64,000 bases of DNA from Sphaerulina vaccinii (Eukaryota > Ascomycota > Dothideomycetes > Mycosphaerellales > Mycosphaerellaceae): assembly GCA_022570795.1 (NCBI GenBank), contig JAKUDP010000006.1, positions 310,001 to 374,000 of the forward strand. Direction: 5' to 3'. This document shows positions 10,489-21,482 of this stretch, piece by piece; the first letter of the stretch is position 1, and each line of letters starts with the position of its first letter. The translations under genes were made by a program, and so were the position numbers. The notes under the pieces were generated by a model. It was given only the letters and a program-made list of their open reading frames with translations, ran no database searches and was not told the DNA's origin.

Positions 10489-11733
10489 GTGTCTATAGAA
10501 GTGCCTGTTGTCCTTGAAATCGAGCATCAACAGCGTCCAGATCAGAAGACCAAAGCTCGGCCCTATCACCCACCGGTGACAAGGATGCAGACCGATCTGC
10601 TGTCCACCAATCGTGCGGCGATATCAGCTTACACATGCTCGCACGCCATACAGGACCGAACCTTGCAAAGTCAACCTCAATCATCAGACTCCCGACGTTC
10701 TCACCAGCTTCGAAGACCTTGCGACTCGCGCCTTGCCGCGACACATGACGACCGACCATACGATGTAGCGAGCTTCACGAAGCACTCGAAGCAGGAGACT
10801 GTTCTTTACCTTGCCTATGGCAGTAACCTAGCATATGAGAAGTTCCAAGACCCAAAGGGACGAGGCATCAAGCCACTTGCTCAGATGAATGTTCTCGTAC
10901 CCTCACTCCGGATGACCTTTGATCTCCCCGGTATACCATATATCGAGCCATGCTTTGCGAACAGCGCGATACGCAGCTCGAAAGACAAATCCCCTCGACG
11001 TGATGTGGCCCACGAGAAAGCTCCTCTGCTTGAGAATAATGGCACCGATCAGGACTATAGGAAAGATCGTTGGCACAAGGGGCTGATAGGAGTGGTGTAC
11101 GAGGTCACAGCTGTGGACTATGCACACATCATAGCCACAGAAGGAGGTGGAGCCTCATACAAGGACATTCTGGTAGAATGCTATCCTCTGGCTAGCGATC
11201 CTCGCGACGCTGTACCGCAACATCCAAAGACTACCCCATTCAAGGCTCATACACTATTTGCGCCTGCTGTGCCAGATGGTGAAGCTCCACCGAAAGATGG
11301 AGGCCGATTTCAGCGACCAGACCAGGCCTTTGCGCAAGCATCGGCTCGATATCTGAAGCTGATCACGGATGGTGCGGAGGAGTGCGAGCTGCCCTTTGAG
11401 TACCAGGAGTATCTACATTCGCTGCATGCCTTCACCATCACCACGATGAGGCAGAGATTGGGCATGGCTGTTATGCTCACAACTTGGGTACCACTGGTGC
11501 TGCTCCTGTTCCAGATCTCTAAGCTGTTTGCGGATAAGGATGGAATCCTGCCAGAGTGGCTCAAAGGCGTCTTGGGAACTGTATCCAGAGCTGTATGGAT
11601 AAGCTATGATCTGGTTCTGAAGCCGCTGTTTGGTGAAGGCGAGAGGACCATTGATGATATTGACGACGTGAATGAAGGGCGTTTGAACTCTGGTACTGAT
11701 GTTGAGAAAGCGACAGTGAGCAGAAACAGATAA
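10489..11733 (+). CDS. Gamma-glutamylcyclotransferase-like protein with C-terminal membrane anchor
   Basis: The core has the hallmark YLAYGSNLAYEKF of the gamma-glutamylcyclotransferase fold, which forms 5-oxoproline from gamma-glutamyl amines. The acidic segment ATEGGGASYKDI is in the position of the catalytic glutamate. After the domain, a hydrophobic stretch (MAVMLTTWVPLVLLLF) predicts one membrane span, followed by a polar, acidic tail. The 414-residue frame is intronless. The first in-frame ATG is at 10489; the next (10585, MQTDLLSTN) is equally possible because the first 100 residues look disordered. The physiological substrate is unknown. Confidence 0.78.
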   Translation: MSIEVPVVLEIEHQQRPDQKTKARPYHPPVTRMQTDLLSTNRAAISAYTCSHAIQDRTLQSQPQSSDSRRSHQLRRPCDSRLAATHDDRPYDVASFTKHSKQETVLYLAYGSNLAYEKFQDPKGRGIKPLAQMNVLVPSLRMTFDLPGIPYIEPCFANSAIRSSKDKSPRRDVAHEKAPLLENNGTDQDYRKDRWHKGLIGVVYEVTAVDYAHIIATEGGGASYKDILVECYPLASDPRDAVPQHPKTTPFKAHTLFAPAVPDGEAPPKDGGRFQRPDQAFAQASARYLKLITDGAEECELPFEYQEYLHSLHAFTITTMRQRLGMAVMLTTWVPLVLLLFQISKLFADKDGILPEWLKGVLGTVSRAVWISYDLVLKPLFGEGERTIDDIDDVNEGRLNSGTDVEKATVSRNR

Positions 11734-11891
11734 TGACATGACGTTCTGTGAGTAGTCGTTCCTTCTTCGTTCTCATTCTCTCCCAATTTGTGTCCAGGCA
11801 GGCGCGTGAGAAGCGCGAACCTCACCTTTTCATCCCAACTTATACTTTCACAAACACACCCACCACTCATTTTCACAGATGATGGCCTGTC

Positions 11892-14800
11892 ATGGCGACT
11901 AGGCTTAACAGCGTCCAGACCGAGAGTGTACTCAACATCTCTCAAGACCACTCCACGAGCCCAGCTCGAGAAATACCAGATTCGCAGCCAACAGGCGGGT
12001 ACACACAACTTGCGGCAGGCGCGCTCATGCAAGCTACCGAAACGCAGATCGTGATCAAGGACTCCTACGACCGCTCGCTCGGTGCATCCGCACAAGTACA
12101 TGAGCCCTTCGACGAGAATTACGATACCACGCCGCGGAAGAGCCGGACAGTACGCACAAAACCAGCAGACAGCTTTCAGAGCGACATTGTCGCGCCGAAG
12201 GAGGTCTCCGAAGGTATCTCACCGACCGTGCCACCGAAGGTGGCTTCAACTCAGCAGCGCCAGAATCTGGAGGTTTCGGAGAGCAGTAGCAGCAACAAGA
12301 GCAATACCAGCACTGTGCAGTCGAAGGAGAGTGTGACCTCAGACCCCGACATCATGGCATCTACAGCGAAGACAGCTAGCAAGCTGCCTCAAACGTCGAC
12401 GAAGAACCGTGGCGCGCTCGCTAGACTCAAGGAGATGCGCGGCGAGACTCAGTTGCAGCAAGATGAGCCAGTTGGCATAGAGGCGGCGGTAGATGGTTCC
12501 CATCAAGCCAAACCAGCTGTCAAGACTACAGCATCGACACAGCCTGTTGCGAGTGGCAAGCTGAAGAGTGTCACAGCTTTAGGCAAGCAGAAGTCAAGCA
12601 GGAACATGTCGGCAGCGTCACAAGCACCCTCCGGTAGCAAGCGCAAGTCGGAAGAGCAAGAGGCAGAATCGGCTGAGGCAACAAAGCGTTCTCGACCATC
12701 AACAAGTGCCGCTGCACAGTCAGTGCCAAAGGCTAAGCAGCAGACACAAGACAAGACAATCGAGCGTGGTGCGGCGTACGACGATGAGATCCACTCGGAA
12801 GACGAACTGCCCAAGGCAAAGTGTGGCAAGCGTGGTGGCAAGAAGGCTGTGGCCAAGAAAGGAGCCAGCAACTCACAACCTACATCGTCGTCCTACGCGC
12901 CAACAAAGGATACCCACAAGCTGTCTCGCGACCCAAAGCCTGTCACCAAGGCGGCCGCAGAGAGAGTTGATACTCGACGAAGCTCGACCAGACTACAGAG
13001 AGGCGACGCAAGCTCGGAGCTAGAACGAGCGGACATCAGTGACTACCACGATAGCGAAGCACAGCCCCAGACCCGCGATGCCCAAGTCGTTGATGACACT
13101 GTGCCAATGCCAGCACCAAGCAAGGACCAGCCTAAGAATGCAGATCAGGGGCAAGAAGAGCCTGAAGTCAGTCAGCCGGTCACGAAGCGACATCGTGCTG
13201 TTGCAAAGACTCCAAAGGCCGGCAGTACGCAAAATGATGCGCTCGTCATCTCAGACCGCGAGGAGTCCAGCCCAATGCCCGAAGACATGCAGGCTGATAA
13301 GCCAGACCCACAGCCGGCCGCAGCTCATCGTCCTGATACTACGCTGCTGAAGACTCCAGCTGCTGTACGCTCAAGTCCTCCTGTCACGAAGGGCTTCGTC
13401 GATGGCGATGACGAATATACGCAGGACCATGCTGCACTCTCATCAAAGAAGGCCACTATCGTTGCTTTCGGTAAAGATGGTCCTCGCAATCAGGGCGTTC
13501 TGGCAACTCGCACACCAGGTCGCACACCAGGAAACAAGTTCGGTCGCTCATCAATGCCGCCGTCGAAGGACCCCTTCACTGGTCGTACGACGCCTTGTGC
13601 TCAATATGGGCGCTCATCCGCGAAGCGTAGAAAGGGATTATCTTCGGCTGTCACAAGTCAACGTACAGGGAGATCTATACGACGAGTCAAGTCTAGCAAC
13701 GTGGGAGACAGCCTCAGTCAAGTGATTAGCGAGATGTACCCAACGACGAAAGCATCGAAAAGTGAGTGATTGTGAAATATCTCTCTAACTCGCGCGCCAC
13801 CAAGGTGGCGAGCCTGATGCTAAGCACTATCCGTGCTAAACGCTTGCTCAGAGACATGCTAACTTTCTGCCCTGTAGGTGCACCTGTTCCGAATGATGAC
13901 GACTTTGCAAACATAGATGACTACGATGAACAAGCGGAAGATCCACCTCTGAAATTCAAGTCTACCACCACTATTGTGCAGGCTAAGGTCGAAGCGGTGG
14001 TGCCGTTAGCTGTTGCACCGATCGCTGCGAAGTCGCCTAAGACCACCACTCTGGTGACACACAAGCAGACATCCGTCCCGGCAGACGTGATTGAGCAGGA
14101 AGTGGTGATGGCAGAGCCTGATGATGTGCAACTTGCTGAAGATCAAGAACTTGATGGTACTACGGTCATGCCCTCTCCGCCTCCTGTGCCAAGAAAATCG
14201 AAGAAGGCAGTCCAGCCACCACCACCAGAGCCGCAAATGCCGCCTCCAGCGCGTAACGCTGCACCATCTCGCCAGAATCGCCGGAAGGAGCACGCAACGA
14301 CTGCGCCTCCAGTGACAGTCAGCGAACCTCAAGCCATTCCTGTCGTCGAGACAGCTGCCAAGTCCCGCCCGAAGAGAGGAATCGCAGCCGTGGAAGCTGT
14401 CGTCGAGCGACCATCCAAGCAAGTCAAGCTAGCTGATGTCAAGAAGCCGACTGTGGCTACCCAAGCAAAGGCAGTGGCTGCACCACTACCGACTCGAAGC
14501 AAGCAGCCTGTCGTGCAAAAAGTGGCGAGCAAGCCAGGTCGACACATCTCGCAAGGCTCGCAGACCGTCGACAGAGACGGCAGCCCCATACCTCAAGGTA
14601 TGAATATTCAGGACACGACGCAGACAGTCTTGCAGACGTACTCCCAGCAGGTGGCGTCTCCGCCTCAGGTGGCCAAGTCCAAGAGCCAAGCCCGTCGCAC
14701 TCCGGAAGCAGAGGACATCGACAGTGAGACTATGGATACTGCCTATGTCGCGCCACCGTCTCATCAGCCTGAGAGACAGCACATAATGTCAAGTAATGCG

Positions 14801-15700
14801 AAGCCGATTCCAGCCTCGCCTCGAGCAGAGTCTGCGACTCTCACTTACCGCAACATGTCTCCGTCAAAGTCAAGAAAATTGCTTGAGAAGACCAGCCACA
14901 GAGTTGAAAATCCTTTCGCAAGAGCGCAAGATACTGCAAGCGCGCAAGATACTCCAGTCACGGCATTGCACAAGAAGCACACTCAGCAGATACAGCAGAA
15001 AGCAAGACCTGGACGTCCAGCACGGAACACCGTCCTCTCGGAACTGCAGCCCACCGAGCAACTCAGACGTGCGCCAGCACGAAAGGCTGCTGCTGTTCCA
15101 GTAAGCAGAGACATAGCCGAGGTCGCCTCGACAGTGCCATCGTCAGGTGATGAATTTCTCGGTCAGCTGGCTACCCAGCTTAGTGACGAGAGTGCCGCGG
15201 TCGCTGAGGAAGAGGAGGAAGAGGAGGACATGGGCACGACGCTTGTCGATTATGACGAGCCACTGTCTGACAAGCCTGAGATGCTCACTTCCGATACCAG
15301 AAGCGCCACTGACGACCTGCCCGATCCGCCTGTGTGGGTCGCAACGCTCAAGCCGCATCAAGTGAGCCTGTTCGATCAGATGGTTGCTTGTGTACAGCAA
15401 CTCACGCATTATATGTTCGAGCAGGAGAATGGCACCGAGCAGATGCTGGACGAGTATCATCGCCGCAACCTCTACCTGATCGAGCAAGAAGAGAAGCAAC
15501 AGGTGAAGAACTATCGCCAGATGGAGAAGACTCTGAGAATGAAGAAGAAGGAGAAATTGTCTCAGGCGAAGCAGTACTACCAAGCCCTCGTGAGGCAGGC
15601 CGAAGAGTTTGAGCAGGAAAAAAAGCAGCAGAGAAAGCGTAGAGCTGAGTGGGATGCCGAGAACGAGGAACTGCAGGCGTTCATCGATGAGCATTCTTGA
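11892..15700 (+). CDS. Large disordered protein with C-terminal coiled coil
   Basis: Two long exons (11892-13761 and 13878-15700) joined by a 116-nt intron (GTGAGT..CTGTAG); the frame is continuous, giving about 1230 residues. Most of the protein is low-complexity, rich in Ser, Thr, Lys, Gln, Pro and Ala, with many basic patches such as SGSKRKS that could be nuclear localisation signals, and several TP and SP sites. An acidic run (EEEEEEED) lies near residue 1080. The last 150 residues change character: PPVWVATLKPHQVSLFDQMV is followed by a long charged coiled coil ending EELQAFIDEHS. I do not recognise a family. A chromatin or spindle scaffold is conceivable, but nothing in the sequence proves it. 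Its 3' end converges on the candidate securin gene 300 bp away. Confidence 0.8.
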
Positions 15701-16004
15701 TGCGACCATCAAGAGGAGGTTTCTTCTGTCAGGCATGACACACTATGCTCACCATATGAGCCACAGCGACACGAATTTGCTCGTAGAGTTTTCAGAGAGA
15801 TCAACATATCTATTAGCTCAGACACTCGTACAATCGATCTTGGAATCCAGTGACGAAAGTATTACAGTCAATACGAAACAAGCTAATCATTCTGTGGTAT
15901 AACCATGCAGCCACATCCCGTGGACTTACGAACGCCATGTCTGTCCAAACCAAAGTCAAGACTTCAATCCTGATCTCAAACGCAGCACAAAAGAAAGATC
16001 TACT
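15701..16004. other. Convergent 3' intergenic region
   Basis: About 300 bp between two convergent stop codons. It presumably holds both 3' untranslated regions. No gene is seen. Confidence 0.4.
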
Positions 16005-17186
16005 TCAGAGATCCTCGACTGGATCAAGCTGAAACACATCCTCCTCAGCATCGTCAAGTAGCGCATCCAAGCCATTGCTCCTCAATCCAAAACCCAGATC
16101 ACCATCCTCGTCGTCAAGATCCAAAGCTCCGAAGCTGGCCAGATCATCCAAGGTAGTTCTCTTTGGCTCCTGGACTTTCTTCGCCGCTTGCGGTCGAGAG
16201 TGAATACTAGACAGTGGTGGACGCGTCGATGCGGAGACAGATCTGCCTTTCGAGTAGCCGATTGTGCTGTTTGAGGCAGCCTTTGCTGCTGCGAAGCGTG
16301 GGTTGCCGGTAGTTGTTGGTGCAGGCTTGCGTCCTGCGGGTATGGTAGACCCAGCGAGACGTGCCTTGGCCATTGCTGTCGGAGCTGCGAAGCTGGGTCC
16401 TACTGCCTTCGTGGTAGGCTTGCTGCCGAGTGCTGATGCAGCCTTCTGTGCTCGTAATGTAGTCGGTGCGGCCTTCAGAGGTACTTTTGTTCCAGTTCCG
16501 CTGGTAGAAGGCTGCGCGGTCGACTTCGACTCCGTGGCTGCATCCCATCTCTTGTACTCAGCTTCATTCTTCTTCACCTTCTCTTCGAAGTCGCTGAGCT
16601 CGCTGTCTTCGTCGTTCTCATCTTTTCCACTGTATTCTGACCACCATCCCTTCGTCAAGTTCTTTCCTTTCAGTGCATTCATGTTCATGGGCAGAGGCAG
16701 AATATCATCGGGGTCGTTGTTCAATGGCACCTCTCGCGGAGGCATGTACTCGATCTCGCGCTCCTCAGGATCTGTATTGAGCACATCGTGGGCAGTATCG
16801 AGAGATTCATGAACCTTGATCTTCGAGCGGCGGAGTCGTGGAGATGTTGCTTTCGGTTTGTCCTCGTTCGGCACCTGCAGAGCTGGAGTCTGGAGAGCTT
16901 TGGCATTCGTAGTCTTGTTTCCCAGAGGAGCTCGTACGCGATTGTTGGCAGGAGTCACAAATGCATTGCGATCTAGTTTTCCACCTTCTTTTCCCCCTCC
17001 AGTTTTCCCAAAGTCCAGCTTCGAGTTCTCGTCATTCTTGTTTCCTCGTGCTGGCGTCTTGAATGCCGGCTTGTTCGTGGGAGTCTTTGGCGCAAGACCT
17101 CGGACGCTCTGGTTTAGTGGCTTCGATGCAGCAACCTGCTGCTGCGCGTTGATCGCATTCTCGTCCAGATTCCGTGCGGCGAACAT
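16005..17186 (-). CDS. Candidate securin (separase inhibitor), Cut2/Pds1-like
   Basis: A 393-residue, largely disordered protein. I start it at the ATG giving MFAARNLDENAINAQ because the longer frame begins with TTG. The N-terminal half has an RxxL destruction-box core (RAPLG, about residues 85-89) among TP repeats. The middle has EIEYMPPREVPL (about 144-155), which resembles the acidic pseudosubstrate segment with which securins occupy the separase active site, where the arginine of the E-x-x-R cleavage motif is replaced. GWWSEYSGKDEND follows, and the C-terminus is very acidic (DDAEEDVFQLDPVEDL). Domain order and composition fit securin, which holds separase inactive until the anaphase-promoting complex degrades it. 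Securins diverge fast, so this is inference. The alternative is an unrelated cell-cycle substrate. Confidence 0.58.
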   Translation of the reverse strand: MFAARNLDENAINAQQQVAASKPLNQSVRGLAPKTPTNKPAFKTPARGNKNDENSKLDFGKTGGGKEGGKLDRNAFVTPANNRVRAPLGNKTTNAKALQTPALQVPNEDKPKATSPRLRRSKIKVHESLDTAHDVLNTDPEEREIEYMPPREVPLNNDPDDILPLPMNMNALKGKNLTKGWWSEYSGKDENDEDSELSDFEEKVKKNEAEYKRWDAATESKSTAQPSTSGTGTKVPLKAAPTTLRAQKAASALGSKPTTKAVGPSFAAPTAMAKARLAGSTIPAGRKPAPTTTGNPRFAAAKAASNSTIGYSKGRSVSASTRPPLSSIHSRPQAAKKVQEPKRTTLDDLASFGALDLDDEDGDLGFGLRSNGLDALLDDAEEDVFQLDPVEDL

Positions 17187-17498
17187 GGTATTGTCCTGTT
17201 TCCTGTATCCTGTCAAGTCATGTCGTGTATGTTGTTGTAGAAGAGAAGGAGAAGTTGAAACGATTGTTGACAATCGATCACCTTAAACGGCTAGAACCAA
17301 ATAAGCTTCGGCTCGTGCTTGCCCCTTGAACCCTGTCTGCTATTCACAAGGCAAGCACTTCCAAGTTGCTCTTGCTTTTTGTCAGATCAAACAACCACAG
17401 CAACGACCACTTGAATACACACTGACTCTTGTCAAATTCACCTTCACCACGACATCAACTTCGCCTCTGGTTCATCCCACTCCCACACATCAGCAACC

Positions 17499-18220
17499 AT
17501 GGATCAGATCAAGAAGGTACGTGGTCAGACCGCTCCCACGCTGCCCCTCATCCCGATTACCAGAGAAACACATATATCACGAGCACGGAAACTGAAACCT
17601 ACCGATTTCTCTGCAACCGCCGCTGACAATGTCTTCTGCAGCGCATGAATGCTCTCCGCATCGAGGCCGACGAGTCCAATGCAAAGAACGAGGATTTGAC
17701 CGCCAAGGTCAAGTCGCTGGAGCAGGAGAACCTCCAGAAGGAGCAGGAAATCACCTCGCTTCAGCACAAGAACTCCATGCTCGAGCAAGAAGTTGAGAAG
17801 CTAGAGAAGCTCCACGGCGAGGCCAAGTCAGCGGCGGACGACTCAGCACAGCACGGCACACAGAATGAAGCTCTGACGAGGAAGCTGCAACTGCTCGAGG
17901 AGGAGGCTGAGGCAAATGACAAGCAATTGAGGGAGACAAACGAGAAGTACGTAACACAGTCGGTGCCCCTGGAGTGGTGGGATGAGTGGACGGCTGGGTG
18001 GGAGACTGTCAGGACTTGTCCTGTGAAGACGAGATTTGCTGACCTGAGATGATACAGACTTCGCCAGACAGATCTTAAGGCCGGCCACTACGAGCGAAAG
18101 GTCCAAGCTCTTGAGGCGAGCACTGCTCAATGGGAGACCAAGTACGAAGAGATGGCCAAGAAATATGCCGACACCAAGAAGGAGCTGGACGACTTTGTTG
18201 CCGAGATTGGCAACATCTAA
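17499..18220 (+). CDS. TPM1: Tropomyosin, three exons
   Basis: The fungal actin-filament-stabilising coiled coil used in actin cables and the cytokinetic ring. Exons are 17499-17516 (18 nt), 17642-17946 and 18058-18220; introns are 125 nt and 111 nt. The tiny first exon encodes MDQIKK, and splicing gives MDQIKKRMNALRIEADES, the standard fungal tropomyosin N-terminus. The 161-residue product is an unbroken heptad-repeat coiled coil ending ELDDFVAEIGNI, and its length matches yeast and fission-yeast tropomyosins. Intron 2 is GTACGT..TACAG and restores NEKLRQTDLKAG. The symbol is by analogy with budding yeast. Confidence 0.93.
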
Positions 18221-18781
18221 GTGCGCTCTTCCGACTACATACCCGATCGCTGCATGTTGAATGGCGTAGATGGATGATAAGGCTGGGCTATGGCAGAGCG
18301 AACGCTGTTGCAATGACTCCAAGTCAGCTCCTTGCGGTCACACCTGAGGGAAGCAGAACTGGTGATATGATGATGGCATGGGCTACAGAAGCATGAAGCA
18401 AGACACGCAGCTGTAGGTGGACCATACTTGATGCTCATCGTGTTCTTTTGTCGTATCTTGCTGCCTCACAGATGGCTCGAGGACAACGCATAGCTTGGAG
18501 TGTCATTGCAGGGAGATACCCCCTTGAAATTCTATGTCACCTTCTAATGCCTGTCTCGAAACTCATTCAACTTACGGTGTCTGCAGAACGTTTGCACTAG
18601 CATAGAGCTCACGGTAGTAGCTCCGAAGCGAAGCTCAGCATGCGTTATCGTTCTCTGAACGTTGCTCACACTTGACTCATGAGTGGCCAAACAGTCTCTT
18701 TGCCTCGAGAACATCACGAACATCACAAACGAAGTACATCTCCAAGACTTCATCGTTCCACGGAGTTGATCACGCATCAAC
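18221..18781. other. Intergenic, nothing recognised
   Basis: About 560 bp with only short overlapping frames on both strands. It probably holds the tropomyosin 3' untranslated region and the promoter of the F-box-like sequence. Confidence 0.35.
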
Positions 18782-19324
18782 ATGGCGACCACCGCCGCAC
18801 ACCGAGTGCTTGGTATTCAGGAACTTCTCGGCGACATCTTAATCAAGCTCACAAACAAACACCGGGGAATCGCGCGATCAGTCTCCCGGTCCTGGAACGA
18901 GACCATCTTGTCATCAAACAACTTCCACGCTTACTTCACCCGGAACTACAGGCAACCTGGAGGGTCTTTCCAGAAGAGGAAGGACTGACTCTGTGTCAAC
19001 GACACTGTCTTTGCTGTTGGCAAGTGCAGAGATGATAGACCTGGAGCTGGTTATGAGATGTTCATGTGGTCACGGAAAGATAAGCAGTCGTCGTGGGTGC
19101 GCACCACTGACGTGAAGACTTTGAGCTGGGATTTCAATACGAAGACTGGGCAGGTCGGACTGCAGGGGATTGCACATGATATTGGTCAGGAGGACGACCT
19201 CTGGTACGTGCTGATCGGCTATCATCCTTCGGGCTTGTTCGATGTGTGCAATGAACCTCTTTACCGCATGATGGCGATGGATGACGAGTACTTTGAAAAC
19301 ATTACCAACATCACCACGGGCTGA
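18782..19324 (+). pseudogene. F-box-like gene interrupted by one in-frame TGA
   Basis: The frame opens with MATTAAHRVLGIQELLGDIL and continues through RSVSRSWNETILSSNNFHAYF, a layout typical of the short F-box-like proteins common in Dothideomycetes. A TGA at 18986-18988 stops it after 68 residues. The same frame is then open for another 112 codons (VNDTVFAVGKCRDD to the TAG-type end at ENITNITTG), with sensible protein content throughout. Without the TGA the product would be 180 residues. The stop is followed by CTC, a context in the general direction of leaky stops (TGA C). Options are a recent nonsense mutation, stop readthrough, or a base error. No intron with good signals removes the stop. 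Confidence 0.6.
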
Positions 19325-19455
19325 GTAGATGAGCAGGACGGTGATTTGAGATTGTGGAGTGAGAGAAATGGTACTGGTAAGAATGAGAAAGAAGCAATCA
19401 GGCGTTCCGATGGCACGTTCTCATGGTAACGGAAGTGGTAGTTGATTGCAATGCA

Positions 19456-20772
19456 TCAGACTCCTACAGCTACACTTAAGGGCCTCTGTCTCAAAGCATT
19501 GTCTGTCTCTTCTTTCGCATCATACCCATACAACCAAGGCTGCACTTCCGGGCACTGCCACCTGCTCGGAAACTTGACATCAATCTCCTTCCCCAACTTC
19601 GACAGCATGAGCTCATCTCTCTTCTCTTGCTCAGGCCCATCAACCATATGGAAGTCTTTCCTCTGCGCGAACGTCTCTCTTACAATCGCCTCGCCGCGCT
19701 TCTTCCTCAACTGCTCGTACAACTTCAACGCAGAAGGTAGTTGATCCCTCGATTCTAATGCTGCCAGGATGTTGCCGAGTACCGCGCCGTCTTCGATTGA
19801 AGAGTTCGCGCCTTGAGCAAGGTAGGGAAGCATAGGGTGGCAGGCGTCTCCGACGAAGACGAAGTTTGACTTGGGACTGATCCAGCTGTCGAGCTCAGGT
19901 CTGTGCATCAGCTTCCACTTATCGATCGCAGTGACATGATCCAGGAAACGATTGAGAATAGGATCCCAGTTCTTGAAGATAGCTCGCATCTCGTCAATCG
20001 AGCCTTCTGATCTCGCAACATCAGCTGGAAGGTTGTCTGGAACCAGCAAAACGATATTCGACATCGTGCCTCCACGGATCGAATATGCCACGACATGTGC
20101 TTCAGGTCCAACCCAGAACTGAGCACTCGGTTTTGAGATGATGTCTCGAATCTCCTGATCTTGCACATCGTTGATATCCATGACGATCCTGTATGCCAGA
20201 TCGCCAGTCGGTAGAGGTGCGTCTTCCGTCTTGCCCTGCGTTGCCAGGAACTTCTGCCGACACCTTGACCACAAGCCATCTGCACCGACGAGCAGATCGG
20301 CCTCCAACACTTCGCCATCTTTCAATGTCACTTTCGCATTATCGAAATCGATATCCTCGACTCGTGCTCCTAGCCGTATCTCCACACCCAATTCTCTAGC
20401 ACGATCGGCAAGTGCTCGCTGCACATCTACGCGATGCAGATCCCAAAACGGAGCATCGTACTTCCTCCTCATCTCTTTGTCGAAGTTGTCTGTTCGGGAT
20501 AAGATCTTGCCATCTGACCATCTTCGTACCTGGAGAAAGGTAGGTTCTGCAGCTTTGGGTTCAAGTTTATCCAGTATTCCAAACTGCTTGAACACTTTCG
20601 CTCCATTGGGTGTGATCTGGAAGCCAGCACCAATCTCCGCCAGCTCTCTTGCTCCTTCGAGTACAAGCACTTTATGGCCTGCCAAAGCACAGGACACAGC
20701 AGTCGCTAGGCCGCTCATACCAGCGCCTACGATCTTGATGTCGAGCGGGGAGGAAGTGGTTCGTTGTGCCAT
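19456..20772 (-). CDS. FAD-dependent monooxygenase, salicylate-hydroxylase type
   Basis: A group A aromatic-ring flavoprotein monooxygenase of 438 residues with no intron. The three family motifs are present: GAGMSGLATA near residue 17 (FAD ADP-binding), the DG motif in VGADGLWSRCR near residue 165 (FAD and NADPH), and the GD motif FVFVGDACHPMLPYLAQGAN near residue 310 (FAD ribityl). The enzyme would be cytosolic and hydroxylate a phenolic or aryl carboxylic acid; salicylate is only the nearest well-known substrate type. The gene is divergent from a DUF3237 gene, separated by 710 bp, which hints at a joint role in aromatic compound turnover. Confidence 0.88.
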   Translation of the reverse strand: MAQRTTSSPLDIKIVGAGMSGLATAVSCALAGHKVLVLEGARELAEIGAGFQITPNGAKVFKQFGILDKLEPKAAEPTFLQVRRWSDGKILSRTDNFDKEMRRKYDAPFWDLHRVDVQRALADRARELGVEIRLGARVEDIDFDNAKVTLKDGEVLEADLLVGADGLWSRCRQKFLATQGKTEDAPLPTGDLAYRIVMDINDVQDQEIRDIISKPSAQFWVGPEAHVVAYSIRGGTMSNIVLLVPDNLPADVARSEGSIDEMRAIFKNWDPILNRFLDHVTAIDKWKLMHRPELDSWISPKSNFVFVGDACHPMLPYLAQGANSSIEDGAVLGNILAALESRDQLPSALKLYEQLRKKRGEAIVRETFAQRKDFHMVDGPEQEKRDELMLSKLGKEIDVKFPSRWQCPEVQPWLYGYDAKEETDNALRQRPLSVAVGV

Positions 20773-21482
20773 GGTGATCTGTGAGCGTGAGTGGTGTTAC
20801 AAGGACTTACAATGGACTGTGAGGGACGCCATAGCTATATACAGGCCGCTACTAGCAGGCTTCTGGACCCGGGTCGCGTCTGCGGTGTAATGCTCCACGA
20901 TCTTGACCAGGGAGAAGACGTGGAGACGTGAGGATGATCCTGGTCAATGGAGTTAGGGCTGCTGCCGACAACTGCCGAGAGAGACTCCCTTTGCTGGTCT
21001 CGCCTTTTGGTCCACCGAACTCCGTTCTCTCGTACGTTGGGACGGCGATACCTTTCGACATTGAGACGAACGCCAGGAAGCTCACTGCCCCACGTGGATA
21101 TGTCCACCATGGTCCTCAGTCGTCCTCACGGCATCGGTCTTTCATAAGACGCGTGCTGGTCCAGGATATCGTCAGCACCATGGCGTCTGTTGTAGCTCGA
21201 AGGCCGATGAGCTGACGATGGCAGACTAGATCAAGCCAGATTGTTCAAGACCAATGCACGATCAGGCACGATATGAACTCTGGTAGCATAGCATAGCATA
21301 GTCTGCTCACTTATGCAGGACATGAGTATGAGAAAGACTCCTCTCGATGACGTCGAAAACCTTCGGAGCTTCACGTTGGGAGACCCACCAACCTCAAGAG
21401 AGAGCTTGAGGCATTGAAAGGCGTGTTGTCTAGTCACTTACAGCATTGACAAGTTGCAACAGAACAGCATATCACCGCAGAC
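20773..21482. promoter_or_regulatory. Divergent promoter region with short TAGCA repeat
   Basis: 710 bp between the monooxygenase gene and the DUF3237 gene, which point away from each other. A small tandem TAGCA repeat (about three copies) lies near 21284-21300. Frames on the minus strand at 20835-21110 overlap this region but have no recognisable content. Confidence 0.4.

Noticed and set aside
12055..15736. Minus-strand frames opposite the large disordered protein
   Set aside because: Shadows of a repetitive, GC-rich coding strand; Leu- and Arg-rich content is typical of antisense reading.
17261..17273. Upstream TTG start for the securin candidate
   Set aside because: Non-ATG in a nuclear fungal gene; the ATG at 17186 gives the sensible N-terminus.
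20835..21215. Frames in the monooxygenase-DUF3237 intergenic region
   Set aside because: No recognisable content on either strand; better explained as a divergent promoter.
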